A stretch of DNA of 64,000 nt from Helicovermis profundi (GTDB lineage Bacteria > Bacillota > Clostridia > Peptostreptococcales > Acidaminobacteraceae): assembly GCF_033097505.1 (NCBI RefSeq), contig NZ_AP028654.1, forward strand, positions 2,190,001 through 2,254,000. The letters run 5' to 3'. The position numbers and the translations under genes were made by a program. Below, piece by piece: positions 53,282 through 62,259 of the stretch (positions are counted from its first letter, which is position 1; each line of letters opens with the position of its first letter). The notes beneath the pieces were generated by a model. The model was given only the letters and a program-made list of their open reading frames with translations. It was not told the DNA's origin and searched no databases.

Positions 53282-55906
53282 TTATTTTTTGTTTTTTATA
53301 GTTGCTTGAGCTGCAGCAAGTCTTGCTACAGGAACTCTATAAGGTGAACATGACACATACTTCAAACCTACTTTATCACAAAATTCAATTGATTTAGGTT
53401 CACCGCCATGCTCTCCGCATATACCAATTTTAATATCCGGTCTAACTTTTTTACCTTTTTCAAATGCTATTTTTATAAGTTGACCAACACCATCTTGATC
53501 AATCGTTTCAAATGGGTCACTTTCAAATATTTCTTTTTTCTTATATTCAGGTATAAATTTACCTGAATCATCTCTTGAAAAACCTAATGTCATTTGAGTT
53601 AAATCATTTGTTCCAAATGAGAAAAACTCTGCTTCTTTAGCAATTTCATCTGCAGTTAGAGCTGCTCTTGGAACTTCAATCATAGTTCCAATTTTATAAG
53701 TCATTTCCATATTTTCTTCTTTTAAAATTTCATCTGCAGTTTCTCTTATTAATTTTTTAATAATAGTAAATTCTTTATTAAATCCAACAAGCGGAACCAT
53801 TATTTCTGGTTTTATATCATATCCATTTTTCTTCTTAACTTCTACTGCTGCAAGCATTATGGCTTTAACCTGCATTTCATAAATTTCAGGATATGTTACC
53901 GCAAGTCTTACACCTCTATGACCTAACATCGGATTAAATTCTCTAAGTTCATTTACTATTGATTTTAAATTGTTAAACTCCATTCCAAGTTCAAGCGCTA
54001 AATTTTTTATATCTTCATCTTCGCTAGGAAGAAATTCATGAAGTGGTGGATCAAGTAGTCTAATAGTTACAGGTAGCTCTTTCATAACATTAAATATACT
54101 TACAAAATCATCTTTTTGATATGGAAGCAATTTTTTTAAAGCAATTTTTCTTTGTTCTATTGTAGTAGATACTATCATTTGTCTAACAGCAAATATTCTC
54201 TCTTCATTAAAAAACATATGCTCAGTTCGACAAAGTCCAATTCCTTCAGCACCAAATTTAATAGCAGTTTTAGAATCTCTCTCATTATCTGCATTAGTTC
54301 TAATATTTAGTCTTCTAATATCATCGGCCCATGACATTAGTGTTCCGAAATTTCCACTCATTGCAACTTCTTTAGTTTTTATTTCCCCTTTATACACATT
54401 TCCAGTATTTCCATCTATAGAAATGTACTCGCCTTCATTAACAACAGCATTTGCAGTTTTAAATAAGCTATTGTATGTTTCAACTCGAACGTCTCCACAT
54501 CCAGCAACACAGCATTTACCCATTCCTCTTGCTACAACTGCTGCATGCGATGTCATACCACCTCTAGCAGTAAGAATGCCTTCACCTGAAACCATACCTT
54601 CAATATCTTCTGGAGAAGTTTCTACTCTAACGAGTATTGCTTTTTCTCCTCTAGCTTTAGCTTCAACAACGTCTTCTGAAGTAAAATAAACTTTACCTGT
54701 TGCAGCACCTGGAGAAGCTGGTAGTCCTTTTGCTATGATTTGCGATTCTTTTAATGCCGCGTCATCAAAAGTTGGATGAAGCAACTGTTCAATTTGATCT
54801 GGGTTGATTCTTAGAATAGCTTCTTCTTTTGTTATCATACCTTCTTCTACCATATCAACTGCTATGTTTATTGCTGCATTTGCAGTTCTTTTGGCAGTTC
54901 TTGTTTGAAGAAAATATAATTTCCCTCTTTCAATCGTAAATTCAATATCCTGCATATCTCTATAGTGCTTTTCTAATTTTCTAGAAATTGTCGAAAAATC
55001 ATTATAAACTTCTGGTAAAACATTTTCTAATTCATTAATTTCTTTTGGAGTTCTAATTCCTGCTACTACATCTTCCCCTTGAGCATTAAGTAAAAATTCA
55101 CCAAAAAATTTGTTTTCTCCTGTTGCAGGATTTCTTGTAAAAGCTACACCCGTTCCAGAAGTATCTCCCATATTTCCAAAAACCATTTCTTGAATATTAA
55201 CGGCTGTACCCATATCATGTGGAATCTCATTAATATTTCTATAAATAATTGCCCTTGAGTTATTCCATGATTCAAATACACTTTCAATCGCCATTATAAG
55301 TTGTTTATTTGGATCTACTGGAAAATCTATTTTAGTCTCTTTTTTAACCAGCTTTTTGTACTTTTCTATTATTTCTTTTAAATTATCAACAGATAATTCT
55401 GGATCAGAAGATAAATTTTCTCTTTCTTTTACACTATCCAATATACTGTCAAATTTATGTTTAGAAATGTTTAAAACAACATCTGAAAACATCTGAATAA
55501 ACCTTCTATAAGAGTCATAAGCAAATCTAGGATTATTTGTTAACTCACTTACCCCAATAACTGAATTATCATTTAAACCTAAGTTTAAAATTGTGTCCAT
55601 CATTCCTGGCATTGATATCGCAGCTCCAGATCTTACAGATACTAAAAGTGGATTTTTATTATCACCAAATATTTTTCCAGTTTTGCCTTCTAATTCTTTT
55701 AGTCTTTCAAAAATACCCTTTATTAATTTTTCATCAATTTTCTCACCATCATCATAGTACTTAATACATGCCTCAGCTGTAATAGTGTAGCCGTTTGGAA
55801 CTGGAAGCCCAATCTTTTTCATTTCCGCAAGATTAGCTCCTTTTCCTCCAAGAATTTTCTTTAACTCCTTACTTCCCTCTTCAAATGCATATAAATATTT
55901 TTTCAT
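53282..55906 (-). CDS. ppdK: Pyruvate, phosphate dikinase
   Basis: An 874-residue PPDK with ATP-grasp domain at the N-terminus (GGKGANLAEM, SVRSGAAISMPGMMDT), swivel domain with the phospho-histidine loop GGMTSHAAVVARGMGK (His near 454), and the PEP/pyruvate barrel with RLLDPPLHEFLP, GTMIEVPRAAL, FFSFGTNDLTQM and the catalytic CGEHGGE. It interconverts pyruvate and PEP with PPi and Pi, important in anaerobic glycolysis or gluconeogenesis. The Thr of the TSHA loop is the target of the regulatory protein encoded upstream. Confidence 0.97.
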   Translation of the reverse strand: MKKYLYAFEEGSKELKKILGGKGANLAEMKKIGLPVPNGYTITAEACIKYYDDGEKIDEKLIKGIFERLKELEGKTGKIFGDNKNPLLVSVRSGAAISMPGMMDTILNLGLNDNSVIGVSELTNNPRFAYDSYRRFIQMFSDVVLNISKHKFDSILDSVKERENLSSDPELSVDNLKEIIEKYKKLVKKETKIDFPVDPNKQLIMAIESVFESWNNSRAIIYRNINEIPHDMGTAVNIQEMVFGNMGDTSGTGVAFTRNPATGENKFFGEFLLNAQGEDVVAGIRTPKEINELENVLPEVYNDFSTISRKLEKHYRDMQDIEFTIERGKLYFLQTRTAKRTANAAINIAVDMVEEGMITKEEAILRINPDQIEQLLHPTFDDAALKESQIIAKGLPASPGAATGKVYFTSEDVVEAKARGEKAILVRVETSPEDIEGMVSGEGILTARGGMTSHAAVVARGMGKCCVAGCGDVRVETYNSLFKTANAVVNEGEYISIDGNTGNVYKGEIKTKEVAMSGNFGTLMSWADDIRRLNIRTNADNERDSKTAIKFGAEGIGLCRTEHMFFNEERIFAVRQMIVSTTIEQRKIALKKLLPYQKDDFVSIFNVMKELPVTIRLLDPPLHEFLPSEDEDIKNLALELGMEFNNLKSIVNELREFNPMLGHRGVRLAVTYPEIYEMQVKAIMLAAVEVKKKNGYDIKPEIMVPLVGFNKEFTIIKKLIRETADEILKEENMEMTYKIGTMIEVPRAALTADEIAKEAEFFSFGTNDLTQMTLGFSRDDSGKFIPEYKKKEIFESDPFETIDQDGVGQLIKIAFEKGKKVRPDIKIGICGEHGGEPKSIEFCDKVGLKYVSCSPYRVPVARLAAAQATIKNKK

Positions 55907-55935
55907 TTCTTACTTTTCACCTCTCATTTTTTAGT

Positions 55936-56072
55936 TTATCCGATGCCTTAGAGTTCTAATACCCCCACTTCTTAAAAAAGTGGGGGATAAAGAACTCTAA
56001 AAAAGCCCTGGATTATGTTTTCTAAAATTCAGTGGGAGTAAAAACTCCCTCTGAATCCAAGAAATTTATTTA
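55936..56072 (+). repeat. Dispersed ~140-bp hairpin repeat, copy 5
   Basis: Forward copy with full CCCCCACTT/AAGTGGGGG core. It sits between ppsR and ppdK, inside what would otherwise be one transcript, and could attenuate or separate the two genes. Confidence 0.88.
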
Positions 56073-56075
56073 TAT

Positions 56076-56888
56076 TTATTCTTTATTTCTTTCTTTAATT
56101 ATTTCTAAAATTAAATTAGCAGTCTCTTCAATCGCCTTATTTGACACATTAATTACTGGACAACTTATTTTTTTCATAACTTTTTCTGCATAATCAATTT
56201 CTTCAAGAATTCTATCAACATTTGCATAAATTGCGGTATCACTTAAACCTAATGCTTTAAGCCTTTCTTGTCTTATTTCATTTAATTTCATTGGGTCAGT
56301 TGTTAAACCAATAATTTTTTTATTTGAAACCTCAAATACTTCATCCGGAATTGGCACTTCTGGTACTAAAGGAATATTTGCAACTTTAACATTTTTATTT
56401 GCAAGATACATACTAAGAGGTGTTTTAGATGTTCTACTTATTCCTAGAAGAACAATATCAGCTTTAAGTACTCCTCTTGGATCTTTTCCATCATCATATT
56501 TAACTGCAAATTCAATGGCTTCTACTCTTTTAAAATATTTTGCATCTAATCTATGAATAATTCCTGGTTCATTTTCAGGTTTAGTGCTTAAAAATTTTTC
56601 AAACGCCTTTATTGGTTCTTTCATAACATCTATATATGGAATTCCTTTAATTTCGCATTCAACAGTTATTTTTTCCCTTAAATTTTCAAGCACAGTAGTG
56701 AATACTATAATCGAATTTCCATGACTTGCATTTTCAACTAAATCTATTATTTCTTCTTCATTTGTGATATAAGGATATTTTTTAACTTCAAACTTCTTTC
56801 CCTTAAACTGTTCGAATGCAGCTTTTGCAAGCATATCTGCTGTTTCACCTACTGAATCTGATACCACGTAAACTTTATAAGTCTCTAT
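56076..56888 (-). CDS. PPDK regulatory protein (bifunctional kinase/pyrophosphorylase, DUF299)
   Basis: About 270 residues, the usual length. VYVVSDSVGETADMLAKAA opens the domain; a P-loop-like LLGISRTSKTPLSMYLAN lies near residue 150, followed by NIPLVPEVPIP and GLTTDPMKLNEIRQER. It phosphorylates and dephosphorylates the Thr next to the catalytic His of PPDK. The start is unusual: GGAGG at 56897-56901 is placed eight bases before an ATA codon (56888), while the upstream TTG (56903) has no ribosome binding site. I take ATA as the more likely start. Upstream overlaps end of ccpN. Confidence 0.88.
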   Translation of the reverse strand: METYKVYVVSDSVGETADMLAKAAFEQFKGKKFEVKKYPYITNEEEIIDLVENASHGNSIIVFTTVLENLREKITVECEIKGIPYIDVMKEPIKAFEKFLSTKPENEPGIIHRLDAKYFKRVEAIEFAVKYDDGKDPRGVLKADIVLLGISRTSKTPLSMYLANKNVKVANIPLVPEVPIPDEVFEVSNKKIIGLTTDPMKLNEIRQERLKALGLSDTAIYANVDRILEEIDYAEKVMKKISCPVINVSNKAIEETANLILEIIKERNKE

Positions 56889-56889
56889 A

Positions 56890-57525
56890 TCACTCGCCTC
56901 CAATTTCTAAATTTGTAAAAACTTTTGTAATGTTTGTTTTTGAAATTCTCCCAATCACTTTGTAATTAATAACACCATCTCTAACTATATCTTCCACAAC
57001 TGGAAGAGCATCGATTTGGTGGTCAATTATCTTTTTTGCAGCTGCATAAACAGATTCATTTGGATGAATAACAACAATATTTGGCATGCGAGTCATAATA
57101 ATTCCAACTGGCATATTCTTCATATCTGCATCTCCAATTGCAGCTTTTAAAAAATCTTTTCGACTTACTACTCCAGCCAAGTAATTCTCTTGAAGTACAT
57201 AAAGAGAACCTACATCTTCTAAAAACATGGTCACTATTGCATCGTAAACAGATACTTTTTCATCAACACATATTGGAAGTGATTTAAGTTCGTTAATTTT
57301 TAAATTTTTTATCATATTAACAACTAATTCTCTCTCGCTTTTTTGTATGTATCTATAGCCAACTTTTGGCTTAGCTTCTAAAATACCAGACATAGTAAGA
57401 ATACTTAAATCTGATCTAATAGCTGATCTTGAAAGTTCGAGCTTACCTGCAATATTTACGCTTGTAATTGGTTCGAATTTTTTTACTATGCTAATAATTT
57501 CTGTTTGTCTTTCATTAAATTCTAT
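56890..57525 (-). CDS. ccpN: CcpN-type repressor (HTH plus two CBS domains) with apparent ATA start
   Basis: 211 residues, equal to Bacillus CcpN. N-terminal winged HTH (ERQTEIISIVKKFEPITSVN, then LELSRSAIRSDLSILTMSG and LEAKPKVGYRY) and two CBS domains (~75-140 and ~145-205; LYVLQENYLAGVVSRKDF, GIIMTRMPNIVVIHPNES). CcpN represses gluconeogenic genes in Bacillus and is encoded with the PPDK regulator. The family's N-terminus is only present if translation starts at ATA 57525, six bases after GAGGTG and one codon after a TAA. No ATG, GTG or TTG lies in frame until 57393, which would delete most of the HTH. Confidence 0.88.
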   Translation of the reverse strand: MEFNERQTEIISIVKKFEPITSVNIAGKLELSRSAIRSDLSILTMSGILEAKPKVGYRYIQKSERELVVNMIKNLKINELKSLPICVDEKVSVYDAIVTMFLEDVGSLYVLQENYLAGVVSRKDFLKAAIGDADMKNMPVGIIMTRMPNIVVIHPNESVYAAAKKIIDHQIDALPVVEDIVRDGVINYKVIGRISKTNITKVFTNLEIGGE

Positions 57526-57674
57526 TTAACTCACCTCTTTTCTTTTAATTGTGTATCACATTAAGTTGTTTTACGTAATTATACTACACTATATAGTAAT
57601 AATTCAACACTTATAATGATATAAATTTATTTTTACACCCTATTCTTACGTATCATTTATTCCCCAAAATAACA

Positions 57675-57712
57675 AAAAAAAACAAAAACCTTTTGAAAGT
57701 TTTTGTTTTTTT
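57675..57712 (-). terminator. Terminator of glyS
   Basis: CAAAAAC-cttttgaaa-GTTTTTG with T runs on both strands, about 40 bases after the glyS stop. Confidence 0.75.
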
Positions 57713-57750
57713 ACGGTAATTTAATTTTTCTATTTAAATTTTACTAATTA

Positions 57751-59139
57751 TTAAAATTCAACTCTTTTTTCAATATACTCTACTAGTTCTTCTATAGGCA
57801 TTCTTGTTTGCTCCATAGTATCTCTATCTCTAATAGTTACTGTATTATCTTCTAAAGAATCATAATCATATGTTATACAAAATGGAGTTCCAATTTCATC
57901 ATGTCTTCTATATCTTTTTCCAATACTACCAGACATATCATAGTCTACATTGAATTTCTTAGATAGTAATTCAAACACTTTTATAGCTTCAGCATCTAAT
58001 TTTTTTGTTAATGGAAATATTGCCGCTTTAAAAGGTGCAAGAAATGGATGAAGTTTTAATACAATTCTTTCTGATTTTTCATCTATTTGTTCTTCTTCAT
58101 ATGCATCAATCAAAAACGCTAATGTGACTCTATCCGCTCCAAGAGATGGTTCAATGCAGTAAGGTAAATATTTTTCATTTGTAATCGGATTTTGATACCT
58201 TAAATCAACGCCAGAATGCTCCATATGGCATTTAAGATCATAATCTGTTCTATCTGCAATACCCCAAAGTTCTCCCCATCCAAAAGGAAATTTAAATTCT
58301 ATATCACTTGTTGCATTTGAATAATGTGATAATTCATCCTCGTCATGGTCTCTAAATCTTATATTTTCCTCAGTTATAGATAAATCTTTTAACCAATTAA
58401 ACGAATAATTCTTCCAGTAGTTAAACCATTTTATATCTTCACCAGGTTCACAGAAAAATTCTAACTCCATTTGTTCAAATTCTCTAGTTCTAAAAGTAAA
58501 ATTACCAGGAGTTATCTCATTTCTAAACGATTTTCCTATTTGTCCAATTCCAAATGGAATTTTTTTACGTGAAGTTCTTGCAATAACTCTAAAATTTAAA
58601 AATATACCTTGTGCAGTTTCCGGTCTTAAAAAAATTTCAGTTGAAGAATCTTCAGTAACACCCTGGTGTGTTTTAAACATTAAATTAAATTGTCTAATAG
58701 TAGTAAAATTTTTCTTACCACAAGTTGGACATTTTATATCATGACCTTCAATGAATTCTTCCATTTTTGAATTTTCCCATCCGTCAACTACTTCATCATG
58801 ATCGTTTTTAAAAAAATAATCTTCAATTAATTTATCTGCTCTAAATCTTGATTTACATTCCTTACAATCCATTAAAGGATCATTGAATCCGCCAACATGA
58901 CCAGAAGCAACCCAAGTCTCTGGGTTCATAAGTATTGCAGAATCTATTCCAACATTATAAGGCGATTCCTGAATAAATTTCTTCCACCATGCTTTTTTTA
59001 CATTATTCTTTAATTCTACACCTAGCGGACCATAGTCCCAAGTATTAGCAAGTCCACCATATATATCAGAACCAGGATAAACAAATCCTCTTGATTTTGA
59101 TAATGAAACTATTTTTTCCATTGTTGTATTTTTTCCCAT
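57751..59139 (-). CDS. glyS: Glycyl-tRNA synthetase, single-chain type
   Basis: A 462-residue class II synthetase (alpha2 type). Motif 1 region [22 protein letters not shown], motif 2 [21 protein letters not shown], a zinc-ribbon-like CKEC...CPTCGKK insert, motif 3 [12 protein letters not shown], and a C-terminal anticodon-binding domain ([11 protein letters not shown]). The start ATG 59139 follows AAAGGAGG; an apparent upstream extension is the T-box leader read through. It is controlled by glycine T-box immediately upstream. Confidence 0.95.
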   Translation of the reverse strand: MGKNTTMEKIVSLSKSRGFVYPGSDIYGGLANTWDYGPLGVELKNNVKKAWWKKFIQESPYNVGIDSAILMNPETWVASGHVGGFNDPLMDCKECKSRFRADKLIEDYFFKNDHDEVVDGWENSKMEEFIEGHDIKCPTCGKKNFTTIRQFNLMFKTHQGVTEDSSTEIFLRPETAQGIFLNFRVIARTSRKKIPFGIGQIGKSFRNEITPGNFTFRTREFEQMELEFFCEPGEDIKWFNYWKNYSFNWLKDLSITEENIRFRDHDEDELSHYSNATSDIEFKFPFGWGELWGIADRTDYDLKCHMEHSGVDLRYQNPITNEKYLPYCIEPSLGADRVTLAFLIDAYEEEQIDEKSERIVLKLHPFLAPFKAAIFPLTKKLDAEAIKVFELLSKKFNVDYDMSGSIGKRYRRHDEIGTPFCITYDYDSLEDNTVTIRDRDTMEQTRMPIEELVEYIEKRVEF

Positions 59140-59164
59140 TTTTTCCTCCTTTTGAACAAAAAAA

Positions 59165-59345
59165 TATAATCCTCCATCCCTTATAAAAAAGGGACGAAAG
59201 ATTATCCGCGGTTCCACCCTAGTTGATTTAAAAAATCCACTTTGTTTAAGTATTGCTAAAAGTTCCATTCACATACATTAAGTATCATATCCCAGCAACT
59301 ATGACTCTCTAAAACTCAAAATATACTACTACTCTTTATCATTGC
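59165..59345 (-). promoter_or_regulatory. T-box leader of glyS, Gly specifier
   Basis: Minus strand has GGTGGAACCGCGG, a terminator (CGTCCCTT/AAGGGATG, then a T run) and a stem-I AGAGAG element. At the specifier site GAA-T-GGA reads GGA (Gly), matching the gene. Confidence 0.9.
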
Positions 59346-59406
59346 ACTCTATATTTAAATAATTACTGACATTCTAACATATCTACAAATTATAATCAAA
59401 CAAATA

Positions 59407-59994
59407 CTATTCTTCGTCTTTTTTAAAATCAACGACAATTTTTTCTTCTTCACTAGTATTTTCTTCATTAGGAGTTTCTTCATTTGACTCCTCATTTTTT
59501 TCTTCGTCAGTTACATCTTCACTATCTTCTTTTTTAAAACTATTTGTAAATTCATTCATTTTTTCTTTCATATTCTTGACAGTTTCTTCTGTTTTCTTGT
59601 TTAAGTTAATTACTTCTCCATCATCAGTTATAACTTTAATTTCTGCACCAATTGCAATTGCAGCTACAATAGCAATTAAAGTAGGTCCAGCAAAAATAAG
59701 TGCGCCTACAGCTCCTGCAATTACAGGTATATCAAGCATAGTTTTATTGTTTTTCTCAAAAACAATTCTTGAAACATTGCCTTTTTTAACAAATTCTTTT
59801 AACTTTTCAAGCATTTCATTGCCAGCATCATAAAATTCATTTTTCTTACTACTATCAGAATTTACCGTTTCAATATAAACAATTGCATCTAATACATTTC
59901 CTTCACAAAATTCTAAAGCCTCTTTAGCCTCTTTATAAGACGCTCCAGTTCTATTAATAACATCGTCTACCATCTCAAGTGTAATATTGTTCAT
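59407..59994 (-). CDS. UBA-like plus DUF4342 protein with acidic tail
   Basis: 195 residues. N-terminal UBA-like three-helix domain (MVDDVINRTGASYKEAKEAL, EGNVLDAIVYIE), a DUF4342 domain (~60-125) with FVKKGNVSRIVFEK and a glycine/alanine-rich hydrophobic hairpin (PVIAGAVGALIFAGPTLIAI), then a long acidic Glu-rich tail (~150-195). The family is common next to glyS/recO in clostridia; role unknown. ATG 59994 is preferred over a GTG nine bases earlier because of GGAG spacing. Probably membrane-associated through the hydrophobic hairpin. Confidence 0.82.
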   Translation of the reverse strand: MNNITLEMVDDVINRTGASYKEAKEALEFCEGNVLDAIVYIETVNSDSSKKNEFYDAGNEMLEKLKEFVKKGNVSRIVFEKNNKTMLDIPVIAGAVGALIFAGPTLIAIVAAIAIGAEIKVITDDGEVINLNKKTEETVKNMKEKMNEFTNSFKKEDSEDVTDEEKNEESNEETPNEENTSEEEKIVVDFKKDEE

Positions 59995-60095
59995 CAAAAT
60001 CACTCCTTTGTATTATTGTTGTATCGTTTCATAATATTAGTTTATACTATAAAACAAATAAAATCCTTAAAATAAGATTAAATTTACATTAATTA

Positions 60096-60839
60096 TTATT
60101 TTATTGTATTTAAAAAGTCTAGACTTTTAAATTTTTTATGTCCCAAATGATGGAATATAAACAAACTTAAAATTTTACCTATTAATACAATATATCTTTT
60201 ATTAATAGAAGTATTTAAAACAGTAGAAATATCGTTAGTTAAAATAAAATTTATAACTTTATGTGCATTTTTCCCACTGTATATTAATTCATTAAAGTTT
60301 CTTTTACAATCTTCGCAAATTAATCCACCTTCAATAGGACTAATATACCATTTTATATTATCAGTTTTTCCACAGTTTACACATGAATTTATATTCATTT
60401 TATAACCAATAATGCTCATCATTTTTAGTTCATATGAAATCTTAAGTAATTCAAAATCAGTATTTTTATTATTTAACACACTTAAGGCTTCATATAGTAA
60501 ATTAAATAATCTTATATTAGGCGAATTTTCTAAAATTACATGTGAGGTTAATTCAACTATATAAGATGCATATGCTAACCTAACTAAGTCTTCCCTTAAT
60601 TTATAAAAACTTTCTTCAATTTCAACAGAATTAATTCTATTCCATTTACTACCCATAGAAAGCATAAAATCTCCATAAATGAAGGGATGAGAAGCAGATG
60701 AAAGTTTAGATTTCGGATTTCTCGCACCTTTAGATATAACAGTAACTTTTCCAGCTTTTTTTGTGAAAAGAGTTAAAATTATATCTGTATCAGATAATTT
60801 TGTTTTTTTTATTACTATTGCTAACGTATTAAAATACAT
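60096..60839 (-). CDS. recO: DNA repair protein RecO
   Basis: A 247-residue RecO: OB fold at the N-terminus (TLAIVIKKTKLSDTDIILTLF, GKVTVISKGARNPKSK), helical centre and a zinc finger CVNCGKTDN...GLICEDC near residues 157-182. It loads RecA by displacing SSB with RecR. AAAGGA precedes the ATG. It lies in the conserved era-recO order, here separated from era by mgtE. Confidence 0.93.
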   Translation of the reverse strand: MYFNTLAIVIKKTKLSDTDIILTLFTKKAGKVTVISKGARNPKSKLSSASHPFIYGDFMLSMGSKWNRINSVEIEESFYKLREDLVRLAYASYIVELTSHVILENSPNIRLFNLLYEALSVLNNKNTDFELLKISYELKMMSIIGYKMNINSCVNCGKTDNIKWYISPIEGGLICEDCKRNFNELIYSGKNAHKVINFILTNDISTVLNTSINKRYIVLIGKILSLFIFHHLGHKKFKSLDFLNTIK

Positions 60840-60863
60840 AATATTCCTTTTAAATACATACTC

Positions 60864-62243
60864 CTAAAGCCACGCTTTCATCATAAGCGTTGCTAATGTA
60901 AAGTAAATTGTAAGCCCTGTAATATCAACAGTCGTAGATATGAATGGCGCAGAAGCAACGGCTGGATCTACTCCAATTTTTTTAAATACAATAGGAACCA
61001 TTGTACCAATTGTCGCTGCAGTAACAATATTTGACATCATTGCAACTCCGACTATAAGACTCATAAGTATATCCCCTTTTAAATAGAAAGACGATATAGC
61101 AACAATAATACTACATACAATACCTATAGATATGCCAACTATTCCTTCTTGAAAAATAGTCAAAAGAACTTCTTTTCCACGAATTTGATCTACTGCAATA
61201 CTTCTAACAGTAAGTGTTGAAGACTGCGTACCAACATTTCCACCCATTCCTGCCAAAAGAGGCATAAACATTGCTAGAGTAGTGTTAGAATTAATCACAC
61301 CTTGAAAATTAGAAACAATGTGTGAAGTAAAAAGTCCACCAAAAAGTGTAATAATTAACCAAGGTAGCCTTGAACGAACTGACATTAAAATTCTCATACC
61401 AAAATTTTCTTCATCAAAATCTTCTAAATCTGAAGAGCCTGCAAATTTTAATATATCTTCAGTAGCTTCTTCCTCAATTACATCTATTATATCATCCATT
61501 GTAATAATCCCGGATAATACACCATCATTATCCGTAACTGGTATTACTAGTAGGTCATATTTAGAAACTATTCTAGCAACTTCTTCTTGATCATCAGAGG
61601 TAGTTACGCTAATAACATTTTCATTCATTATTTCAGAAATTAATTGATTTGGTTTTGCAATAATTAATTCTCTAAGCGAAATTACTCCAACTAATCTTTC
61701 TTCAAGATCAGTTACATATACATAATAAATAGTTTCATTATCAACCTCAGTTTTTCTTAGTGTTTCTATTGCCTTGTAAATTGTATAATCTGACTTTAAA
61801 GATATAAAATCTTTAGTCATTATACCACCGGCAGTATCTTCATCATAAACAAGAAGTTCTCTTACATCTCTAGCATTTTCAATATCCAAATATGCAATGA
61901 TTTCTTTTCTTCTATCTTCTTCAAGTTCACCTAATTTATCAACAATATCATCTTGGCTCATTCTATCAAGAACATAAGTTTTTTTGTCTTTTCCAAGTAA
62001 TTCTAATACTTCGCTAAAAGACTCTGGTCCAAGTTCAGATAAGACTTCACTTGAATCTTCCCAAGATAATAAATTTAAAAAATTTAAACGATTTTCATCG
62101 GAAAGCTCCATTAAAACATCTGCAAGGTCAACTGGATGCATTTTTTCAATAATATTTTTTATTTCATCAATTCTATTATTTTCAAAGTGCTCTTTAATAA
62201 AATCAATAATATCATCAATATTTTCATCAATTATTGCATTCAT
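60864..62243 (-). CDS. mgtE: Magnesium transporter MgtE
   Basis: 459 residues. N-terminal MgtE_N superhelix (~1-135, MHPVDLADVLMELSDENR), two CBS domains (~140-270; IMTKDFISLKSDYTIYKAI, IMNENVISVTTSDDQEEVA), a connecting helix and five C-terminal spans with the channel motif GGNVGTQSSTL and VDPAVASAPFISTTVDITG. Mg2+ bound to the cytoplasmic domains closes the pore. ATG 62243 is preceded by GGAGGTGG. It sits between era and recO. Confidence 0.95.
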   Translation of the reverse strand: MNAIIDENIDDIIDFIKEHFENNRIDEIKNIIEKMHPVDLADVLMELSDENRLNFLNLLSWEDSSEVLSELGPESFSEVLELLGKDKKTYVLDRMSQDDIVDKLGELEEDRRKEIIAYLDIENARDVRELLVYDEDTAGGIMTKDFISLKSDYTIYKAIETLRKTEVDNETIYYVYVTDLEERLVGVISLRELIIAKPNQLISEIMNENVISVTTSDDQEEVARIVSKYDLLVIPVTDNDGVLSGIITMDDIIDVIEEEATEDILKFAGSSDLEDFDEENFGMRILMSVRSRLPWLIITLFGGLFTSHIVSNFQGVINSNTTLAMFMPLLAGMGGNVGTQSSTLTVRSIAVDQIRGKEVLLTIFQEGIVGISIGIVCSIIVAISSFYLKGDILMSLIVGVAMMSNIVTAATIGTMVPIVFKKIGVDPAVASAPFISTTVDITGLTIYFTLATLMMKAWL

Positions 62244-62259
62244 TGCCCACCTCCAAATT

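Noticed and set aside
59140-59268. N-terminal extension of GlyRS
   Set aside because: It is read-through translation of the T-box terminator region; AAAGGAGG marks ATG 59139.
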